64,000 nt of DNA from Diabrotica undecimpunctata. Its lineage: Eukaryota; Arthropoda; Insecta; Coleoptera; Chrysomelidae. The stretch is from the NCBI RefSeq assembly GCF_040954645.1, contig NC_092808.1:116414049-116478048 (forward strand). The letters run 5' to 3'. Position 1 is the stretch's first letter. The number at the start of each line of letters is the position of its first letter. This document shows, piece after piece, positions 10,141 through 21,631 of the stretch. The notes beneath the pieces were generated by a model. That model did not search any database, was not told where the DNA came from, and worked only from the letters and a program-made list of their open reading frames with translations. The position numbers were made by a program, and so were the translations under genes.

Positions 10141-12926
10141 TCGTTTATAATTTTTCTACCGACAAATTTAATGACTGGCTATTTCTATATACTAATTTAG
10201 ATTCACTTTCCGCTAAGTTTGACGAATTTGTATGCACAGTGCAACTTCTTAAACCTGACATTATTTGTATTGCCGAATCCTGGCTTAAACCCACAATTCC
10301 TGACTCCTCTGTTAATATAAATGGATATACAATATATCGTAAAGACAGAGAAAATCGTGTGGGTGGCGGTGTATGCATTTACTTATCTAATATTATTACC
10401 ACAACTTTCAAAATTAACATTAAACTAATAGATATTACTGGAATAGATGCAATTCACTTATCTATTACTAAAAATTCTTTTTGCCTTAATTTAGTATGTA
10501 TATATCGTCCACCTACTACACTACTTGCACACGATAATGTTTTGTTCACAAAACTTGAAGAACTATCATCTCTTGATAACCTTATCATTACTGGAGATTT
10601 TAACTTCCCAGAGATTACCTGGCCAATAACTTCATCATCTGACGCCGAAAACGCTCATAATTTATTTAAAAGCTTTGTAGTAAATTCAAACCTGATACCT
10701 GATTAGAAATAATAACCAACCTTCTACTTTAGATCTAGTGCTTATTAATGACGAACAGCTAATTTCATCTCTCGACGTCAGTTCTCCTATAGGAAAGTCT
10801 ATAGGAATGCAGTTATAACGGCTCACATTCAGTTCAGTCAAATATTACCCCTCAAAAATAATATCGTAACATATGCTACTACCGACTTTTCTGAAGTCGA
10901 CATTGAACTCTCTCAAATCGACTGGCATTTATTTTTTACAAACTTAAACGACCCCTCATTAATGTGGACTGCATTTCTCGATAAAGACCACAGTATAATT
11001 TCTACAAATACCACTTTCCGTAAGAGTTATAAAAACAGCCTTAAACCCTGGATAAATCGAACAGCAATTAAACAAATTAACCACAAACGACATCTATGGC
11101 GAAAATTTAAACACACCGGGCTTCTTAGTGATTTCCAAAGCCACCGCAGATTTTCAAATAACTTAAAAACATCTCTAAAAACCCCAAGACAAAATTTTGA
11201 GGCAAATGTTATCGAAAGCGGCAACAATAAAAAAGTCTACAAATACATACGTTCCTCCATGATATCTAAAGTTTCCATTCCTCTACTTCAAAAATCCAAC
11301 CAGACGTTATGCTCTTCTGACAAAGAATCTTCCGAAACTTTCTCTTTAGCATTTTCACAGGTTTTTACTAAAGAATCGAATGATGGTTATCTACCTGCTA
11401 TTAACTGTAATCGTGTCGGCGCATCCTTACAGGAAGTTGAATTCACAGTGGATCATGTCAAACAACACTTAATTAAACTTCGCACAGCCGCTTCACCCGG
11501 TTTAGATGGTTTATCACCAAAACTGTTAAAAAGGTGCGCAGACACGCTTGCAATACCCTTAACGTTAATTATGCAAACTTCTTTTATCCAGAACTCTTTA
11601 CATCCTAGTTGGAAATTAGCTTCCGTTACCCCTATTTTTAAAAAAGGCAACAAACTAGATCCCAACAATTATCGTCCTATTAGCTTGCTGCCAGTAGTTG
11701 CCCAAGTTATAGAAGCCATTATCTCCGAGGAGATGACCAAATTCCTTCTCCAGGAACATGTTATTCCAACACAACAACATGGATTTGTCTCTGGTCGCTC
11801 TACTCTTACCAACCTCTTACATTGTGTTAACGAGTGGACGTCATCCCTTAACAGTTCGCAGCCGGTCGACGTTGTTTATCTAGATTTCTCTAAAGCCTTT
11901 GACCGTGTACCTAAGCGCAGACTTCTACATAAGCTAGAACATTTCGGAGTTTGCGGTACTTTACTTCGTTGGATAGATGATTTTCTGACAGATCGATATT
12001 ACAAAGTTAGAGTTGGCGAATCTTTCTCACAGGACAGGTTAGTGGAAAGTGGAGTGCCTCAGGGTTCCGTCCTTGGACCACTACTGTTTACGGTTTACAC
12101 CAGCGATGTTCCTTATTATGTCTCAAGTAAAATATCGTTCTACGCTGATGACACAAAAATATATGCCAATCCAATGACAAACCAGCTAACACTCCAAATG
12201 GACTTGGACTCTATTTTAACTTGGTGTTCCCAGTGGTTACTACCCTTAAACGCCGAAAAATGTGTAGTGCTTCGAATTGGTAAAAATAACCCACTTGTGC
12301 CGTACTTTGTTAACGGGCAGCCATTAGATTCAGTGTTTTCGCATAACGATCTTGGTGTTATCATAAACAGCAGCCTAACTTGGTCCGCCCATATTACCTC
12401 TATTTGTAAACGTGCGAACTCCAGACTGTATCTTATTCGGAGGTGTTTTTCGAGAGTTTCAATGCAATCATTCTGTAAACTTTACACTCTTTACGTAAGA
12501 CCCATACTTGAATACGCTGGACCAACGTGGTATCCTGATCTGGTTCGAGACAAGACTATGTTGGAAAACGTCCAAAGAAAAGCCACCCGAATTTCTTTGG
12601 GACCAAGAAGACCTTCCTATGCAGAAAGACTTAGTATGGCTAACCTAACTTCCTTCGAACTTCGCCGACAACGTGGAGACTTAATTATAACTTTTAAAAT
12701 ATTAAAATTCAATTTTGGAAATCTCGATGAAATTTTTATCATTAATCAAGATGAACGCCTCAGAGGTCATCAGTTCAAACTGAAGAAAGAAAATTTTTCT
12801 ATAAGATCAAGGCAGAACTTTTTACCAAATAGAGCTTTTGAGTGCTGGAATAACCTTAACGATAACATTGTCTCTGCTCCCTCTACCAATTCGTTCAAAA
12901 ACAGACTTGACCGTTTTACATTATAG
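10116..12926 (+). pseudogene. CR1-like LINE ORF2: endonuclease and reverse transcriptase
   Basis: The first 196 codons are an apurinic-like endonuclease: LFLYTNLDSLSAKFDEFV, PDIICIAESWL, GGGVCIYLS and ITGDFNFPEITW. Indels between 10700 and 10960 break the frame where LVLINDEQLISSLDV would continue. From 10962 a 654-codon frame holds the reverse transcriptase: SPGLDGLSPKLLK, PIFKKGNKLDPNNYRPISLL, DVVYLDFSKAFDRVP (motif A), SGVPQGSVLGPLLF (B) and SFYADDTKIYA (C), then the CR1-type C-terminus RNFLPNRAFECWNNL. There is no RNase H. The remaining frame is long, so decay is recent. The 3' UTR runs to an (ATA)n tail near 13085. Clade assignment (CR1/L2 group) is by motif only. Confidence 0.88.
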
Positions 12927-13090
12927 TTAAAATATTGTTTTTCTTTTAAACCAAAAATTGTAATTTTATTTCTTTTATTTGTAATTTTTGTTTTTTTTAC
13001 TAGTAGGTTATTAATGAAATTTCTTTGTTTTTGGGCATAATAGGGACTTAGTTCCTCTGCCCTCGCTTATGTATAATAATAATAATAAAC
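12927..13090 (+). other. 3' UTR and microsatellite-like tail of the CR1-like LINE
   Basis: T-rich sequence followed by AGGGACTTAGTTCCTCTGCC and a TAATAATAATAATAA tail at about 13072-13087. Short 3' repeats instead of poly(A) are typical of CR1-type elements. Confidence 0.65.
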
Positions 13091-14295
13091 AATAAGATCT
13101 TACCTTCTTCTTTGAGTGTCGTCTTTCAATCGGAGGTATATAGGTTATATCGGAGGTTATACAGGTAATTGAAAGTTCTAAAAGCTATATTAGGGTAGTT
13201 GATGGTAATTATGTGAAGATGTGCAGCTAATTTTGCTTTGTTTTTATTATTCAATCGTAAAAAGTAAAAAAAAAAATTTCTTTATAAAATATTTCCTACA
13301 GATTTTAGAGAGAAATAGTTCAAAATAAATGGTGTAGACCATAAAAAATTCTTTATTATTGAGAGTTTTAAAATTGAAATACATAAAGAAGTGACCGAGG
13401 CAATTTCAAACTAACCTTATTTTTGCAGTAATTTATAAATGTTATTAATTTTGTTTCTTGCACAATGACATGTAATATAACTAATAAAATTATCGCAATT
13501 GAAGAGTTTTTTAACAATGCAAAATTTCAAACAGACCGACTAAATAGTTTAAAGGTTATTTAATCTGTTTATCCCAGAGAGCGACTATTTAACTGTACTT
13601 GCCCAAACAGTCACTGGTAGAGGTATTTTGTAAAGCTCAATCGATTTTTTTAAATTCAATTTTAAACGTATTAAAAAAGCTTAAAATTTTAGTAAATTTG
13701 TTATAAAAAACAGTTTGAAAAGGGACTGAGCTTTTTATAAACATTTTTAATAATTTTTAACATTTTTTATATTACACGCTTGTAAGCGGGCTCAATAAAA
13801 ATCTGGTGAAAAACATACGTTCCAAAAAAAAATAGAATCTTCTTTGGCCATACGAAAACAAGATAGCATTTTTCTTTCTTAAAACCATTTTTTTTATTGT
13901 TTATTAACATTAAGAGCTGACACTTGAACATATTGTACATAAAGATCTAAATTTTATGATCCAACTTATAGATGGCATACCAACGAAAGGTTAAAATATT
14001 ATAATCCGTTAAACTGATGGTAGTCGTAAAATACTGAAGCGGAAAAATGGAGGGGAGAACTGTCTGCTGCAATATCTCGGTCTATTTCTTGTTATTGGTC
14101 ATAGAAGGTACTGTTTTTCTTTAAGTTTGTTTAATGAAGTTTTTAGTCAAGCCTACTAACAACCGTGTAATATAAAAATATCAAAGGAAATATCAATGTT
14201 TGGAAGCTAAAAAGTTAGCATTTTTTAAACTGTGTTTTAAGAACAAATTTAATATAATGTTATTGTTTTTTTATTCTACTTTAAAATGAACCTTT
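13091..14295. other. Non-coding, A+T-rich
   Basis: No gene, RNA or clear repeat found. Oligo-A and oligo-T runs are frequent. Confidence 0.5.
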
Positions 14296-14334
14296 AACCT
14301 TCCGCCGGTAACTTGAATTCTTGTAACATAGTTG

Positions 14335-16647
14335 GTAACGTCGGTCTACGACACCGACTTTTTTAATAATGAATATCTTAGGTTGTGATTTTCTGTTAAT
14401 ATTTTGATGTGACTAAATATTTAATATAACTATATTTAAATAACAATATAGTAAGAAATGATCAATATTTATTTATTTCCGAGAAAAAAATGCACATAAA
14501 AAATTAGCATCTTTTAAGTACTAACATAATTGACAAACAATTTACAAAAACATGTCAAGTTTTTAAATACAAAATATCAACAAACATAAAGACAAGGGTT
14601 GAAATGTCGCAAAAAAATAAAATTATTTAACAGATGTCCAACATAAACTAAAACTATTGTCCGTTTGCTTCCTCATTTTCTTCTACACTGCACACAACGC
14701 ATAGTCCCGTTAAATGTTCCAAACACATATATTAGCCACGCTGCCTACATAGAAACCGAGTTTTGCGGTTTTTCTTACTACTGCAGAACGTACATCTTCC
14801 ATTCACATTATTATGGATAGGTTGATTTCTTGTCTGCTTGCCACAAATTTCCACTAACCTCATACGAATTGTCCTTATTCTAGGGCTCGTCTGCGAATAT
14901 GTTCGTCAATAAGTTGAAAACCTTAGTCTTCCAAAAACTTTCGTCTAGGCATTTGTGTGTCTGTATTCGATTCGTATATAATGTAGGAATTTATCCCAGC
15001 AACATTCAAACAACTATAAAAAATGACAATTGGCCAGCGAAAAGTTGCTCTAGCGCAATTGTATGCTGCGCACAGTTTGTCCACGACATCCACGTCTCCT
15101 TTAGTCTTATTATAATCTATGATTATTTCTATTTTACCTGTTGCATTATCAATGTTGTCGTAATGCATAGTAGATAACACTAAAACATTTTTACCTTTTT
15201 GGGGTACATACTATACAAGGGTATACTTCTCTTGAAATGCGAACATACTGTTTTTTTCTGGCCTTTGTTGTGTTAGCACTAGAGGAATTTGAGGTTTATT
15301 CTTTCGTAACATTCCTATAACAGTTAGACGATGTTCACGTTAAAGTAATAGTGCGAGCTGAACGCTTGTGAAAAAATTATCCATGGTAACGTTCCTTCCC
15401 GTTCCCCAAAGCGGTTCACGCAGACTAGGTAAAAGTGACATATTTGACGTATGAACAAAATATTTTCCTGCTGGCTGTCTACCAATATATACTTCCATCT
15501 TGGACGTATAATACACCTCAGCGTCTGCTAAATCATATATACCGTAACGATTTGGTTTATTCGGTATTTAAACCCTGAATGAACATTTGCCGCAAAAGGC
15601 TTCTAATTTTTAATCTATCGTAGTGTATGCTGAAAGATTGTAATGCTTTGGTAGATTAGAATTAAAAGCTTCAAAAATCTCACGTATCGCGGCCAACTTG
15701 TCAAATTCTTCCCTTTGTATTCTAGTACTTTTGTCATCGAACCGAATGTGTCTTAAAATGAACTGGAACCTCTTTAGCGACATCGTAAGGCGATAAATCT
15801 CCATTGACCTTAAATCTGTTCTAAATAAATCACCAGCATTCTGATGATTGCTTTTGTTAGCGCCAGATATGTACAATAGCCCAAACAGAGCTTTTAATTC
15901 TATAAGATCAATTGGCCTAGCCGTTCTGTTATTGACTGTGTCATAGTGTTTCAATGCTGTGAACTTATTGGTGCATTCTACTATTTTTTCTAGAATATCT
16001 GTAGTGAACAAACATTCCCAAATCTCTTTTATCACCAATTTTCGCCTAATATCACCTTTTGGTCCTGCCAGATTGGGTAGAAGATTTTCAGTACGACTTC
16101 AAACGTTACGATTAAATTTATGATCTTTCCTCCACCTTGTTCCATCTTTTCCAAACAAACGTGGTATGCGCCGTATCACTTCTACTGGTACATAATTTTC
16201 GACATATTTTTCATCATAGAAATCTCCCTCTGAATTGGTATCATATTCTAGAACTTCTGAACAATCATCTTGCAAACTGGCGTCGTCATCTTCTGGTTTC
16301 GATTTGAAATTAGCAACAATTTCGTCAAAAAGTTGTTGCAACCTGATTTGTTCTCTTTAGTAATACATTCACATACAACTCCTAAAATGAATATCTATTA
16401 TTTAAACTGACTATGGACCAAAAACGACAAAAACTTACCGTTGAGTAGAACACAAATGGTAATCTTTGTCGCTTACACTGTCAGGTCGAATAACATATGA
16501 ACTATCCGCACTCGGCCACAGATTTTTCAAGACTGAATAGCGTGATTAGGATTCGAAAGCTACCTGGCTGCGCGGACAAAACAATATGCGTATTTAAGTT
16601 TTAGCGCGAAAAATCTACTACGTCGGTGTCAAGGACCGTACGTTACC
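14335..16647. mobile_element. Decayed piggyBac element with subterminal inverted repeats
   Basis: A segment at 14335-14359 (GGTAACGTCGGTC...GACACCGAC) matches in reverse complement the segment at 16622-16647 (GGTAACGTACGGTCC...GACACCGAC). They enclose a minus-strand piggyBac transposase. A TTAACCTTCCGCCGG end at 14296 could be the left terminus, but the matching right TTAA is not certain. Confidence 0.6.
14654..16341 (-). pseudogene. piggyBac transposase
   Basis: Start at 16341 (MQQLFDEIVANF) with an acidic N-terminus and IPRLFGKDGTRW. A stop near 16098 breaks the frame. From 16038: VIKEIWECLFTTDILEKIV, ALFGLLYISGANKSNHQN, FQFILRHIRFDD and NLSAYTTID (first catalytic D, 15610), followed at once by a stop where E is expected. 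Beyond it are NVTMDNFFTSVQLALLL (second D), ATGKIEIIIDYNKTKGDVDV with VDKL (third D) and, in a shifted frame, a C-terminal cysteine-rich zinc domain (RCTFCSSKK, RFLCRQRG, CLEHLTGLCVVC) ending near 14654. All three catalytic aspartates are readable but there are at least four breaks, so it is inactive. It clearly differs from the copy at 22 kb. Confidence 0.88.
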
Positions 16648-17283
16648 ACTCGAAGGAAGGCTGTTTTAGCAGTTCAAGCACACTGCGATTTGAAATGGGC
16701 GTATCACTTACTTTTCTACATTGCTTACGCCGCGCCAGACAATCTTTACTCAGTGCCGCCGGTCGACGGGTAGTTTAAGGACAACAAATACATTATTCTC
16801 CATTCAAATTAGGTTTAACACGAACTAACTGACCGTACGGTCATGAGATTTGACGTCACGAAGGCGATAACGATGAAACTAAGCGCCAATGATGAGTAAC
16901 ACGTTTCACTATTAGATTTTAGTATTTTTTAGCAATTTTCTTTAAAGTTGGAACACGCTTTTCTCGATTATTACTGGACACAGAAAGGTGAAACAAAAAT
17001 CAACGATTACGGAAAAAAAACCCTTTCAAGTGATGGGCGTAAAAAGTTTGGTTATAATAGAACGTTAAACAGTATAATCCAATCTTTCAACAGAAGTTTC
17101 AAAAAAATAAAAAAAGTAAAACCATCATTTTAAAGGCAACACAATTTTGAATAACGTGTCCAAATTTCGAGACATTTTGTCGGTAAATATCAGAGAAAAT
17201 ACTGTTTCTAGGTTTTGGTGCACCGATAAAACAGCCTTAATAGATATTTAAATAATTGCTCTCCGGAAAAAACAAATTGAATA
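16648..17283. other. Spacer without a recognisable gene
   Basis: Contains GTCGACGGG and the 12-bp palindrome GACCGTACGGTC near 16831. The 61-codon frame at 16948-17133 is lysine-rich with no known motif, and I do not call it a gene. Confidence 0.4.
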
Positions 17284-20200
17284 GGGTAAAGGTTGCAGTG
17301 ATTGGCCACTTAAGCATTGGAGTTTGATAAATGTGTACGGCATTAATTTGTATTAAAAACCATATATTTAAATATTACACTAAATATTAGACTAAAGTAT
17401 CCTCTTTATGACTCTGTATGTCATTTATTGTTTAAAAATGTATAATATTTATAAAAAAAGTTTTATTATTGGAAAAGCAGATTTTATAGTGATTGGCCTA
17501 ATTTTGATAATGATTGGCATAGTAAGTAGATAGTAATTGGCCACCAGTAAGGGGCTAAGTTATCCTAGGTACATATTTTTCTTATTTATGTATCCTACCT
17601 GCGTTATTTTAATTTTGGTTAAAAAACTAAAAAATCATTAAAAATTATATATAATTTTAGTGATCAAAGACGAATTTGGTTTCAAAAATTTTTAATAAAT
17701 GCCAGAAATTACAAACCAATTACAATGTTATCTTGTCAAAACAAACGTTACACAAAAAGTTCTCCACTTCGGAGGATAACATCTTATTTTTGGAAATACA
17801 TTTTATATGGTATGTTTTGGAACAATTTGAAAATTTTACTCCATATTGACTACGTGTTATATTATTAACACACGTATAGCACAGCCCAGTGTATATAGTT
17901 TTGTTCTTAAATGGATTAGGAGCTGATGGTGTAATAATAACCATATTCGTGTTAATGATTCCATCTTGACTGTTGTCACTAAACAGTTTTCTTTTTGATT
18001 TTTCTGGCACAACAGTAAGAAAACTTTGGATGTTTTCAGGGCTATCTTGGAAGTCCATTTTTGGCAAGGTTTTCGTTACGTTGAGTAAAGCATCACCATC
18101 GTCTGCGTGTACTACTTTAGATACTTCCTTGGTTGCACAGCTATTAACACTTACATTTGGAGAATATTTCATATTGGGATCATTGTTTTCTATATCACCT
18201 GCTGTGCTCTGTATATCACGGCTTCTGGATCTGTATTATTTTTAGAAACAAGTTTAACGTTAGTGTTGTTTGGTGATCTTTCTGTATAATTATGGTTAGG
18301 CTTTCTTTTTGTTCCTGCTTTTTTTTTATTCATTTGTTTTCCTTTTAGTTCTTTTTTGTTCAACCTTTCAGTCTTACGTTTCTCCTTTTTTATCTCCAGT
18401 TCTTTTTTTATATCCATTTTTTCTTTAATTGCCTTTTTCATAACGGAGGAAGTCAGAACAAATGGTAGTTTCTCCGTCTCTCTTTTTCCTTTCCTTTCAG
18501 GAGTATTTGGCCAAATAACATAATCGCTGATTGATGAAGACGACTTATTTAATAAGACGTGTTTAGAGGTGAGCGATGAAGTGTTAGGCATTTGGTTGTT
18601 GAAGCTAGTATTTTCTTCTATTAAAGTAGAAATATTTTCAATGTCAAACATTTGCTCATTTATGATAATTTTCAAAGTATACTTAATAAAACCCTTATGT
18701 TTTTTCATCCTGTAAATTTCTGATTTCAAGAGTTAATTCTGGCTCACAGATTTCAGATTGGATCGTCCCATGAAATTAGTCCGTTCCTCCTTGCTGCTCT
18801 ATATCTCAGCCTTTATCCATATCTTCCAGTTGATCAGTATTCACGGATGGACTTGCCTCCAAAAATTCTTTATAAATATAATACAACGTCAAAAAATCGG
18901 AATTATGTGCATCACTTTCAACAAAGTTTTTAAGCCTTTCCATTTTTTCCTCTCCAACAATTTTTTTAAATGTTTCGAATGTAATTTTACTGACTTCCGT
19001 GTCTCTATCTTGTTCTTTTGTCTTGGCAGTGCATTTGGAATAATCAATTGCGGATTCATTCCAAGGGAAAAGCCCACAGGCACGAAAACCATTTCTAATA
19101 TTTTCTGGTTTTATATTATCAACCACTGTATTTAAACTGCAGCAAAATTGTCCTTTGTTACAACTTCCGTAGGGTGCTCTCTCCGAAACTTTAATACAGC
19201 ACTTTTCCATCCTTCTTTTAAGGGCTTAAAGATGGACACATCTGCAGGTTGCACGATTCGAGTCGAGTTAGGGTACAGAGCAATTAGAATTATCTGTAGC
19301 TTTGTACATAATTCGCTTATTTCATAGGTTAAATGTGTGCTGTGACCATCGACGAACAAGGCTATTGGAAATTTGATGTTATTTTTGCTTAAGTAAGGAT
19401 AAAGAATGTTTCCTATATATTCGTAGAACAGCTGATTTTTCATCCAACCGTTATCACCGTATCCAATTCCCCAGGTATCAGGTACAGATTTAACAATTTC
19501 AGCTGGCAGTCTTTTGTAAGCATAGATAATCATAGGTGAAGTCACAAAACCACAAGCTGTAATGTGATGTAAACATCACTGTGATATTGTTTTTTGAATG
19601 ATGTTGTATTTCATAAACGTTTTTCGCTCCTCTTGGTGCAAGAACTTTTTTGTTCTTTGGGCAAAGCCAAAAATAGGTTTCGTCTCCATTGTAGATTTTG
19701 CTGGGATATTCAAGAATCTCAAATAATTGTTTGTCCTTTAAATAGTCTTATTCATTAGTAAACCAGTTTCTTATGTCTGCTTCGGCTACAACTGAGCTAG
19801 CTGCTGTTATTCCTTCTGCGGTCCTTAGAGTTATATTTGGGTGACGTTTTAGGAAGGAGTGATACCATCCTCTTCCTGGATGGTTATCTTTAAACAGATT
19901 TTCTCTAGGAGCTGCGTCAAGGAAATATTTCACAGAAGCTTGAATGTCTTCCATTCTACGAGGAAATCCTTTCTTGTATGAGGTCAAAATCCATCTTTCT
20001 AGAACTGCTTCTTCTTCTGAAGTTAATACTGGGTGAGGTCCAAGAGAAACTTTATTATTAAATCTGACACTTGACCGGAACTGAAGTGTTGCTCGAGGAA
20101 TCTGATATAACTTGGAAGCTTCTCTTTGACTCATACCATTTTCAATAGACTCTAAAGCCTTAATTATATCTTCTTCTTTATATTTTTTCGGTAAAAAACA

Positions 20201-20865
20201 CCTTCACAGACTTTTGGCATGTTATAACTGAAAAAAAAAGGATTGAGATTGTGATTGGCCACATTGAAATATAGTAATTAGCCCATGGCCAACGACTGTT
20301 TACTCTTAGAATATTTAAAGGTTACAATAAGAATAATGTAATTTAGAGTGCCCATTTTTATGGAAAACAAACTATATATGGAAGTTTATTTTAGAAATTT
20401 ATCACAGTAATGGGCCGGCCGGCCAATAACTGTTTATATACCTAAATTATTGATATAGTTATTGGCATAATCAATTCGCGCGTTTTTTGTTATTTAAAAA
20501 TATTTGGGGCCTAAAATTTGATCAGTTAGAACCTTAGTTTAATATATTATGCTAAATTATATCTATATCTACAACCATTAACTTTATAATGGACCAACAA
20601 CAAGTGTACAATCCTTAAGAAATTCGTAAGATTTTACCTGTGAACAACTAAACTGGCGACAGCAAGAAGTAACCACAACCTTTAAGCACTTTATTGTGAC
20701 TTGTGACTGTAGCCAGATGAAACTTTAGGTGAACATTAAGCGACGTTGTCAAAATTATTCTGTAGATTTGATTTATTTCAGTAAGAGCAGAGATTCTTAA
20801 TATTTATAAATTTATGTTAACATGGCCAATCACTATAGCATGGCCAACGACTGTATCATTTACCC
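17284..20865 (-). mobile_element. pogo/Tigger-like DNA transposon, 3582 bp, TA duplication
   Basis: The left end is TA/GGGTAAAGGTTGCAGTGATT and the right end, reverse-complemented, is TA/GGGTAAATGATACAGTCGTT; both continue into TGGCCA. The TA at 17282-17283 and 20866-20867 is the target duplication expected for the Tc1/mariner/pogo superfamily. Both subterminal regions hold repeated GATTGGCC-like words (17310, 17490, 17514, 17530 on the left; 20246, 20290, 20425, 20455, 20823, 20841 on the right), which look like multiple transposase binding sites. Confidence 0.85.
17720..20222 (-). pseudogene. pogo-like transposase (psq HTH, DDE_1, PHD-like finger)
   Basis: From 20200 downwards: KKYKEEDIIKALESIENGMS, QREASKLYQIPRATLQ (psq-type helix-turn-helix), TSEEEAVLERWILTSYKKGF and GRGWYHSFLKRHP (CENP-B-type domain). 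Then KIYNGDETYFWLCPK (first D), IALFVDGHSTHLTYEI (second D) and RIVQPADVSIFKPLKEGWK (third D); 35 residues lie between the second and third. A lysine-rich linker (18190-18729) follows, then CYTCVNNITRSQYGVKFSNC, KTYHIKCI and FLCNVCF at 17735-17880, a PHD/RING-like zinc finger. Frames are broken near 20134, 19745, 19545, 19130, 18800 and 18180. Pogo-like genes with C-terminal PHD fingers are common in insects, so the architecture is genuine rather than an accidental fusion. Confidence 0.88.
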
Positions 20866-20867
20866 TA

Positions 20868-21627
20868 AGTCGTAAATTATTTTATCGATTTGTTTGAAAT
20901 TTAGTACATTTTGATAACTCATTAATTACCAGAATTTTAATGACTTACATGTCATTGTTCAAAAAACAAAGTTATTAAAATTTATAAATATATAAATATA
21001 AATTACTACAAAAATAAGGGTTTTTGCAATTATTTCAGATAATAACTGTTATGTATTTTATTTGAAAGCATTCAAAATAAAGTACCTTTTATGATCGACA
21101 CCTTTTATTTGAACCATTTTTTCTTAGAATGCATAAGAAACGTTTTTTAGGCAAAAAATCTTTTTTCGCTTTTGAAGACAGTTAAAAAAAACAAAGCAAA
21201 ATAAGCTGTATTTCTTCATGGATCTTTTATAAGCTACCCCTCGTAGAGCTTGTAGAACCTTCAAATATCTGTATAAGACTTTTTCAGCTTTTTTCTTCTT
21301 TGACTGAGGTATAGGTTCCAAATGATGTTGGCTTAAAAAAGGTAAAAAAATTCGAAATAGTGCAAATTATCCCACAATATTATCGTCATCAGTAGCCTAC
21401 TACTGATCTAGAGAGCCTCGAAATTTTCAAGATTTAAAAATATATTATAAATTTTTAAACAATATTTAATATTTTAATATTTTTCCACTTTCAACACAAT
21501 TTTTTTTAAAAACAAAATGCAAAAACAATAAATTTGTTAGTGCACATAACCTAAATTAAAACAAACCGGCTTGCCAGAAATAAAAGGTGTTTCCTCAATA
21601 TTTCGACCTCTCGACGAATCTTTAGGT
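20868..21627. other. Non-coding spacer
   Basis: The words ACACCTTTTATTT (about 21099) and, inverted, AAATAAAAGGTGT (about 21578) form distant inverted repeats, but no TE structure can be shown. The 65-codon lysine-rich minus frame at 21124-21321 is not called. Confidence 0.4.
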
Positions 21628-21631
21628 TTAA

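Noticed and set aside
11027..12364. Minus-strand ORFs within the CR1-like ORF2
   Set aside because: Shadows of the plus-strand reverse transcriptase frame.
16948..17133. 61-residue plus-strand ORF
   Set aside because: Lysine-rich, no motif, no splice context; chance frame.
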